Of a DNA stretch of 11,442 nucleotides, positions 6,549 to 11,442 are shown piece by piece (the first letter of the stretch is position 1; each line of letters opens with the position of its first letter). Location of the stretch: the NCBI GenBank assembly GCA_016840125.1, contig JAEOSY010000499.1:1-11442 (forward strand), written 5' to 3'. The DNA is from Candidatus Helarchaeota archaeon (lineage in GTDB: Archaea; Asgardarchaeota; Lokiarchaeia; Helarchaeales; HEL-GB-A). The position numbers and the translations under genes were made by a program. The notes beneath the pieces were generated by a model. The model was not told the DNA's origin, did no database searches, and saw nothing but the letters and a program-made list of their open reading frames with translations.

Positions 6549-7058
6549 ATGCTAAATGAGGATTGTCTAAAAGAGCTTGACCCGTTGATCCAATGGTTAA
6601 ACAACTTATTAAAGGGTTCGAATCGAAAAAAAAAATCGGGTTCTTCATTTAGAAAATTTCCGATGGACACAGATTTTCGGGAAGGTCCAGAAAACCCGCT
6701 TCTTGATGTTCCTCACAATTTGTTGCTTGATTTACAAATTTATCTTGAAGAAGCCAAAATAACGTGGGAGAAGCTTATGGGTAGTTCTGTCTTCAAATTA
6801 AGCAGGGAATCCCAAAAAAACCTTACACCAGAAAAAAGAACTTTTTTAAGTCGCTTAAATATCCCTATGTCTCCTAATTTTTTCGGTTATGTAAAAAATA
6901 GAGACCAAACTTACAGATGCTCCACCCTTCTGACTTATATTACCAAAGTGCTTGCTACCCCCTCTAAAAACTATAAACTCACCCTTATTAGTCTGCAAAG
7001 GATTCGTACTGAATTATATCGTTTTCTTGGGTATCTACGTAATAATTTTCCATTGTAA
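6549..7058 (+). CDS. small helical protein, family member C
   Basis: From the ATG at 6549 the product has 169 residues; the frame extends to a TTG at 6531 (175 residues) and further upstream. GGAAG lies only three bases before the ATG, so the start is uncertain. The sequence is helical and soluble-looking, with a Lys/Ser-rich stretch near residue 25 (RKKKSGSS). Its central part matches member B (2635-3153): DVPHNLLLDLQ against DITHDLLFEVQ and AKITWEKLMG against AKDMWERQLG. The C-terminal third is alignable but diverged (LISLQRIRTELYRFLGYL). It is divergent from a winged-helix gene 175 bases away. No domain family is recognised. Repetition of a small helical gene beside a winged-helix gene suggests a functional pair, but this is inference. 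Confidence 0.7.
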   Translation: MLNEDCLKELDPLIQWLNNLLKGSNRKKKSGSSFRKFPMDTDFREGPENPLLDVPHNLLLDLQIYLEEAKITWEKLMGSSVFKLSRESQKNLTPEKRTFLSRLNIPMSPNFFGYVKNRDQTYRCSTLLTYITKVLATPSKNYKLTLISLQRIRTELYRFLGYLRNNFPL

Positions 7059-7107
7059 AAAAGAGACAGTATTCTAAAAAACCTTATTCAAAGAAACCTT
7101 GGATTAA

Positions 7108-7869
7108 ACGCGTCTGGGGGTATATTTTTATTCTTCAGACGTTATCCACCATGAAATACGCGAAAGATGTAAAAAAATATTTGTAAGGTCTAAAAAAGAC
7201 GCGAATGAGAATGCACTCGGTGCAAGAAGGCGAAACAAAATCGTTAAAAAGAAAAAATGTTTGGAAACTACCCCCGAAGGGACTTTCCCGTCAGTTTCGC
7301 ATCCCATCATTTTCTTTATAAAGAAGGGTGGCTATGCGCAAATCGAACCTTGGATCAATCCGTAAATGGGCTGCATGGATGGACTCAGATCCCCACTTTT
7401 CCACACTTAAATAATTTCAATTCGAAATTATAATTATAGAACCGAAAATGCGCAAACCAGATTTTTGCGTGATTGGAAGGAGCTAATGCCCGCTCTTCGC
7501 AAAAAATGGGGCAATAAAATGAGTAATAACAAAAAATTTGGAAATTAATCTAATTAATAACCTTACTAGTATCGGATTTGGATGGATCACTTGGGATATA
7601 TGTGCGATGTGGCAGTTCTGGTCTGATTTTCCATCTACGAAAACTGCACCAACTACGCTTTTAAACAAGTGGTTCATCGGAACGGTCTACCGAAAAATGC
7701 CCCAGTGGGGTTTAAATTGAAAAATGGAAATAGTGTTGAAGGACGCGCAGACGAAAAAGAGAATAATTTTGTTGGTGCTGATTATGAGGAAAAGTGCTCT
7801 AGAGCGAAAGTCAAGAGTCTCGCAACGGCAAGCAAAATTCTTCCGAATCTCTCAAGAAGAAAGACTTAA
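7108..7869 (+). pseudogene. decayed coding region, unrecognised gene with in-frame stops
   Basis: One plus-strand frame, followed from 7108, gives protein-like blocks broken by stops: 7108-7363 (SSDVIHHEIRERCKKIFVRS, then a Lys/Arg-rich part), about 7405-7548 (TENAQTRFLRDWKELMPALR) and 7627-7869 (NCTNYAFKQVVHRNGLPKNA). Between them stops are dense. The blocks sharing one frame over some 760 bases suggests an old gene carrying nonsense mutations. Competing frames also give plausible pieces (for example 7538-7720 and 7723-7875), so the reconstruction is tentative. I do not recognise the product. The Lys/Arg-rich character would fit a nucleic-acid-binding or transposase-like protein, but no DDE or zinc motif is clear. 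Confidence 0.3.
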
Positions 7870-8012
7870 ATTATAAGAGAGGAATCGATTACGGGAGTGT
7901 GACTCAAGTCCTCTTTGCACAATTATTTAATTTAGGTGAAAAGGTAAGAAATTCATCAACTGCAATAAAATATGGAAGGGATTTGACTGAACAAAGAGAA
8001 TTTGAGCTTTAA
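7870..8012 (+). other. short coding-like stretch after the decayed region
   Basis: A frame different from that of the preceding blocks reads GIDYGSVTQVLFAQLFNLGE and continues to a TAA at 8010-8012, with no start codon near its left end. It may be the shifted 3' end of the decayed gene or chance. No other feature is visible here before the promoter of the large gene. Confidence 0.25.
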
Positions 8013-8062
8013 ATTTCACTTTTATCTGCATTCAGTTCGATTTATTTATCATCTTCATCTCA

Positions 8063-8070
8063 TTATAATT
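8063..8070 (+). promoter_or_regulatory. TATA-like box for the large membrane protein gene
   Basis: TTATAATT lies 77-84 bases before the ATG at 8147. A transcript starting 25-30 bases downstream (about 8093) would begin inside the GTGAG/CTCAC palindrome and carry a leader of about 54 bases. TTTATTTATC at 8041-8050 is an alternative box. Confidence 0.4.
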
Positions 8071-8072
8071 CA

Positions 8073-8101
8073 CTCACTTACTGATTGGTGAGCGATCTCA
8101 C
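8073..8101 (+). promoter_or_regulatory. overlapping inverted repeats CTCAC / GTGAG / CTCAC (possible operator)
   Basis: CTCAC (8073-8077), GTGAG (8088-8092) and CTCAC (8097-8101) form two mutually exclusive inverted repeats sharing the middle arm. The right-hand one, GTGAGCGATCTCAC, is compact. It lies where transcription of the large gene should start, a typical place for a repressor site. The arms are only five bases long, so chance is possible. Confidence 0.4.
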
Positions 8102-8106
8102 ATTTC

Positions 8107-8128
8107 TTTCAGTATCCACTAACTGAAA
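8107..8128 (+). promoter_or_regulatory. 7-base inverted repeat TTTCAGT-N8-ACTGAAA before the ribosome site
   Basis: The two arms (8107-8113 and 8122-8128) are perfectly complementary around an eight-base spacer. The repeat ends five bases before the ribosome site GGAG (8133-8136) of the gene at 8147. In DNA it could bind a dimeric regulator; in RNA it would form a hairpin next to the ribosome site. Confidence 0.45.
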
Positions 8129-8146
8129 TCATGGAGTTAATTAAGA

Positions 8147-11100
8147 ATGTCATTCGAAAATAGGGATCTCGACTCCCAGGAAGACCGTAACTTCGCGGAT
8201 GCCCTCCTACATTTACCTGACAGATGGCATCACGCCTTTCAATTTGTATGGGATAATCTAACTACCAATGAAGAGGAACAGTTTGTCCTCAACAACCTCC
8301 ATGCGTATCTCGATTCTGGGAGCTACGCACCACTTGTCACGGTACTAACCTTCCTACTTAAAACTAATCCAAAACTAGCAATTCAATGGACCGTATTCCT
8401 CCGCAGTATCCCTGGAATTATCCCACGAAGGACCTGGCGCCACCTCTACCACCAAATCTCCCAACAGATCTACACCCTCCAAATGAATAAAAACAACGAT
8501 GCCTCTCAGCAGGTGTTATTTGGCATCTTCGTTACCCTCCGCATCATCAACCCCATCTCTAAATACGACCACATCCTACGGGACCTCAGCTACCTACTCC
8601 CACTTCACCAATCGCTACCCCCTCCTTGTAAACTCGCGCTCCAGCAAATAATCATCCCTCTCCGCAATTTCTACTTTGAGCAGGGGCAATTAACCGAGGG
8701 GTATGAGATCCAGTGGTACCTCGAGGTATTGAATATTATCGAAAAAGAACAGTTTCTCCGGGCGAAGAGCCAGGAGCATATAGTCGGGCGGATGATGGCG
8801 GAATCTGTCGCTGCCCATACTCATAATCACTATGAACCCTATTTCTCATTCATTAAACACCTGACTGAAGCCCCCTATCTCATTCCCCTACATTTATTTG
8901 AGGTGGAACTCGTCGGAATGGCGTCTGAGGTGAAGACCTTCGAAAAATCTAACCAAGAAGCCTTCATTAGCTTCCTCACTCAACAAATCCACCAAAATAT
9001 TGAAAACAAATTCTATATAGCAGCACGGGCGGAGCTTTGGGCACTTAAGCAAGTTGGCGCGAATCAATCCATCTCCATAGAGGATCTCTCAGAACTCGAG
9101 TCCACTTTGATAACAATTACTCGAACTCCTCTTACTGGGAACTCGTCTGCCTCATCGAATGGAGATCCAATAAAAAGTAAAAGAATCACTCATGTGAAAC
9201 AGAGATTGAATCGACCTAAAACACTTGGAAGTCGATTTGATTACACCCCTCCAACGAAGCCTCGCTCAGACAAACATCATTCTTGGATTTCATCCACTTT
9301 CAAATGGATCGGCGTCCTCCTTCTCCTTGCCTCTATCATCCTTCCTGGCATTCTCGGATTAATATTTCCTGAGGGCGATGCGATGGCAACGCCAATCCCC
9401 CGTTCCGGACAGATCACCAATTACCTCACCAGTTTACAGAGTTCAAGCGGTGGTTTCTTGGAGGATGCGTTGTACGGGGACGAACCTACGATTCGAGGTA
9501 CTTATTATGTGGCGGTGGCCCTCGAATCCTTAGGATATTTTACCAACGCGAACCATGATCCGGAGGGATTCGACCGCCAAGCGTGTCTTGATTTTGTGAA
9601 ATCCCTTCAGATCACTGCAGGCGGGTTCAAGAACACCCCTTCAGGTTTGCATAATCCCGTTTATACTGGAATGGCGTGCAAAATTCTTGAAATTTTAGAG
9701 CCCGAGTATTTAGCAAATATCTCCACCTCTGTGGGAATCTATCTGAACCTCCGGGGAACCTTCACGTGGAATGACATCCTCTCCGATGGATTGAAAGAGT
9801 TTTGCTATTGGACTGTAGTGGCAGCCCGTGCCTCGGGGAATTTGGATATGATTGGCTTACACACGTTGAACCTTTCCCATATTATCACCCAATACCAGAT
9901 GGGAAACACAACAGTGGTAGAACTCCGGCATGATTTGAAACTAGCGTTGGGTAAGACTTTCTTCCCCCTTGAGATTTTTGACGGGTCCTTGGAAGATATT
10001 TACTATCAAATCTCTATTTTAGGGGAGTTGATCCCGAATGAGGCGGAGAAGGAATTCCTCTACAATCATCTGTTCGATACGGAAGTCCTACGGGACGTTC
10101 TTTTAGAAGAAAGCGGGTATGAGAACGGGTTGTTTGGCAATTCCATCAGTACCAACTACCTAGTTATTGATTTGCTATCCGAGATGAAAACCCTCGATGA
10201 TCTGTTGGCGGATGCGGGGAAGAACGTGACGGATTTCACGACTTCTCAATACGATGGCCGGATTGGTTCCTTCTCCCGATACGTGAATATCCCTCGCCCC
10301 GGGACCACACACATCAACTTCCATGACGATGCCAGTACAGATGAGGGAATTTCCCTTACCTACGACGGATTATTCGATTACGTGGTGTTGGCGGATAACG
10401 AAACCGCGGTACCTGCGATCAATGATTTGAAAACTACTTTTTATGCCCTAGAGCTCTACCGTAGTCTGAATGAGTACTCCACCGTCACGCACTATGATTA
10501 CACTCCCATTTACGAATTAGAAGGTCTAGAAATCATCGGGTTTGAACGACACAATACGACAAAGACCTTCCAACTTTATAATTTAGATGAACAAGAAGAG
10601 GAAATAATTATCAATTCCCGCCCAGCAGAAATCGATTTCATCATCCAGTACTGGATGGTGTTCACGATCTTGGGGGTGATTATGATTGCAGCGACGGTGA
10701 AGGGGAAGGAGCGAGTAGTGCCTTTTGCCATTTTCTTCATTACTCTTTTCATTTGTGAGGCAGGGGTGGGAATTTTATCAAATTTGGAGACTGGACAAGG
10801 AATTACTGAACAAATCATGGTGGTGAAAGAGGGACAGTTCAAACTTTCCCAATACCAATACTGGATGCAGGAATTAAAAGAAACAGACGCTCGGATCGTA
10901 TCCATGGGGCAGTTCTATCACGAATACACCCTAGATTCGAATGATACATGGGTAATAGTATCCCATAATGTTTTATATCAAAGTGATATTGCGCAGAAAA
11001 TGGTGGAGATCGATAATGAGGTCGGGATCAACTCCACCTATTTCCTCTTGGATGGAATCGAGATCGATACATCAAAAATCCAAGATTCAGGAATTGAAAT

Positions 11101-11442
11101 TGGTTTGTTATACTATCCTACCACGGAGGAAGTGCAGGAGAACTTATTATCTTTCGAAAACCAACTAAATTCCCTTAGACAAGACTTCACAGTTCAAGGA
11201 GTGTATCTATACACTGGAGATGATTTATCACAGTATCTCGATAGTGAAGCCCATTCTCTCTATCTATACGATAAACATATCAACCGCTACATAGACATAT
11301 TCATAAATGATTCATGGATAGAGGATTATTCCCAACCAGCACAAATTATTCACTCGTTACAGGGAGGAAAGGTTTATTTATTCACTTTCCATCCTTTTCA
11401 ATTTCAAGACGACCTCCAAATCGTCGAGCCCACTATCCAAAA
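8147..11442 (+). CDS. large multidomain membrane protein: helical domain, toroid, NodB-like domain (3' end outside window)
   Basis: One frame stays open from the ATG at 8147 to the right edge: 1098 codons with no stop. GGAG lies ten bases before the ATG, and a TAA at 8138-8140 excludes a longer start. Residues 1-350 are helical and solenoid-like; 350-385 form a basic linker. A membrane helix follows at 388-407. Residues about 421-780 look like an alpha/alpha toroid of the prenyltransferase/terpene-cyclase fold, with repeated SLQ...GGF and TYYVAVALESLGYF motifs. Two membrane helices (832-851, 857-877) flank a basic loop. Residues 885-1098 resemble a NodB polysaccharide deacetylase (VGINSTYFL, GIEIGLLYY, FTFHP) lacking the usual Asp/His metal ligands. 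Basic residues flanking the helices put the N-terminus inside and both later domains outside. Substrate unknown; a cell-surface binding or structural role is plausible. Confidence 0.85.
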   Translation, partial: MSFENRDLDSQEDRNFADALLHLPDRWHHAFQFVWDNLTTNEEEQFVLNNLHAYLDSGSYAPLVTVLTFLLKTNPKLAIQWTVFLRSIPGIIPRRTWRHLYHQISQQIYTLQMNKNNDASQQVLFGIFVTLRIINPISKYDHILRDLSYLLPLHQSLPPPCKLALQQIIIPLRNFYFEQGQLTEGYEIQWYLEVLNIIEKEQFLRAKSQEHIVGRMMAESVAAHTHNHYEPYFSFIKHLTEAPYLIPLHLFEVELVGMASEVKTFEKSNQEAFISFLTQQIHQNIENKFYIAARAELWALKQVGANQSISIEDLSELESTLITITRTPLTGNSSASSNGDPIKSKRITHVKQRLNRPKTLGSRFDYTPPTKPRSDKHHSWISSTFKWIGVLLLLASIILPGILGLIFPEGDAMATPIPRSGQITNYLTSLQSSSGGFLEDALYGDEPTIRGTYYVAVALESLGYFTNANHDPEGFDRQACLDFVKSLQITAGGFKNTPSGLHNPVYTGMACKILEILEPEYLANISTSVGIYLNLRGTFTWNDILSDGLKEFCYWTVVAARASGNLDMIGLHTLNLSHIITQYQMGNTTVVELRHDLKLALGKTFFPLEIFDGSLEDIYYQISILGELIPNEAEKEFLYNHLFDTEVLRDVLLEESGYENGLFGNSISTNYLVIDLLSEMKTLDDLLADAGKNVTDFTTSQYDGRIGSFSRYVNIPRPGTTHINFHDDASTDEGISLTYDGLFDYVVLADNETAVPAINDLKTTFYALELYRSLNEYSTVTHYDYTPIYELEGLEIIGFERHNTTKTFQLYNLDEQEEEIIINSRPAEIDFIIQYWMVFTILGVIMIAATVKGKERVVPFAIFFITLFICEAGVGILSNLETGQGITEQIMVVKEGQFKLSQYQYWMQELKETDARIVSMGQFYHEYTLDSNDTWVIVSHNVLYQSDIAQKMVEIDNEVGINSTYFLLDGIEIDTSKIQDSGIEIGLLYYPTTEEVQENLLSFENQLNSLRQDFTVQGVYLYTGDDLSQYLDSEAHSLYLYDKHINRYIDIFINDSWIEDYSQPAQIIHSLQGGKVYLFTFHPFQFQDDLQIVEPTIQ

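Noticed and set aside
7483..7720. Overlapping ORFs of about 60 codons on both strands (7483-7677 minus, 7538-7720 plus)
   Set aside because: Neither has a ribosome site or recognisable motif, and both lie in a region that reads better as debris of a longer gene.
8083..8096. A 14-base string (GATTGGTGAGCGAT) also found at 6252-6265 inside the winged-helix gene
   Set aside because: One exact 14-mer match in a window of this size is not far from chance, and the second site is inside coding sequence.
10576..10905. Minus-strand ORF of 109 codons
   Set aside because: It lies opposite the membrane helices of the large plus-strand gene; its hydrophobic look is an antisense effect.

Overview
The window reads as a moderately AT-rich archaeal accessory region. 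The signs are single winged-helix regulators, TATA-like boxes (one placed for leaderless transcription), GGTGAT- and GGAG-type ribosome sites, a membrane-anchored subtilase rich in N-glycosylation sequons, and a 22-residue leucine-rich-repeat (LRR) protein. An Asgard-type archaeon would fit this mix, but nothing seen here (no rRNA, no marker gene) proves it. I see no tRNA, rRNA, CRISPR array or intact insertion sequence.

Layout. Bases 3-617 hold the 3' part of an unrecognised helical protein. Bases 814-1119 encode a small winged-helix protein with a clear promoter. Bases 1226-1534 are a truncated, mosaic copy of a small helical-protein gene whose full-length relative lies at 2635-3153. Between the two copies, on the minus strand, a 69-residue ORF (2391-2600) is coupled by a GTGA overlap to an LRR gene (1483-2394). 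Bases 3296-5719 (minus) encode a secreted, C-terminally anchored subtilisin-like protein. A second winged-helix gene (6092-6373, minus) is divergent from a third member of the small helical family (6549-7058). Bases 7059-8146 contain coding-like debris, then a promoter with nested inverted repeats. From 8147 to the right edge runs one uninterrupted ORF of 1098 codons that has no stop inside the window.

That last gene is the most striking object. It appears to fuse a cytosolic helical domain, a transmembrane helix, an external prenyltransferase/terpene-cyclase-like alpha/alpha toroid, two more transmembrane helices and a C-terminal domain resembling a degenerate NodB polysaccharide deacetylase.

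A second theme is the repeated association of a winged-helix gene with a member of the small helical family: 814-1119 with the 1226-1534 remnant, and 6092-6373 with 6549-7058. The full-length copy at 2635-3153 sits instead beside the 69-residue ORF and LRR gene. Functional links between these genes are inference. The best-supported observations are the duplication, the overprinted LRR tail, the Arg at the subtilase oxyanion position, and the domain order of the large edge-truncated protein.
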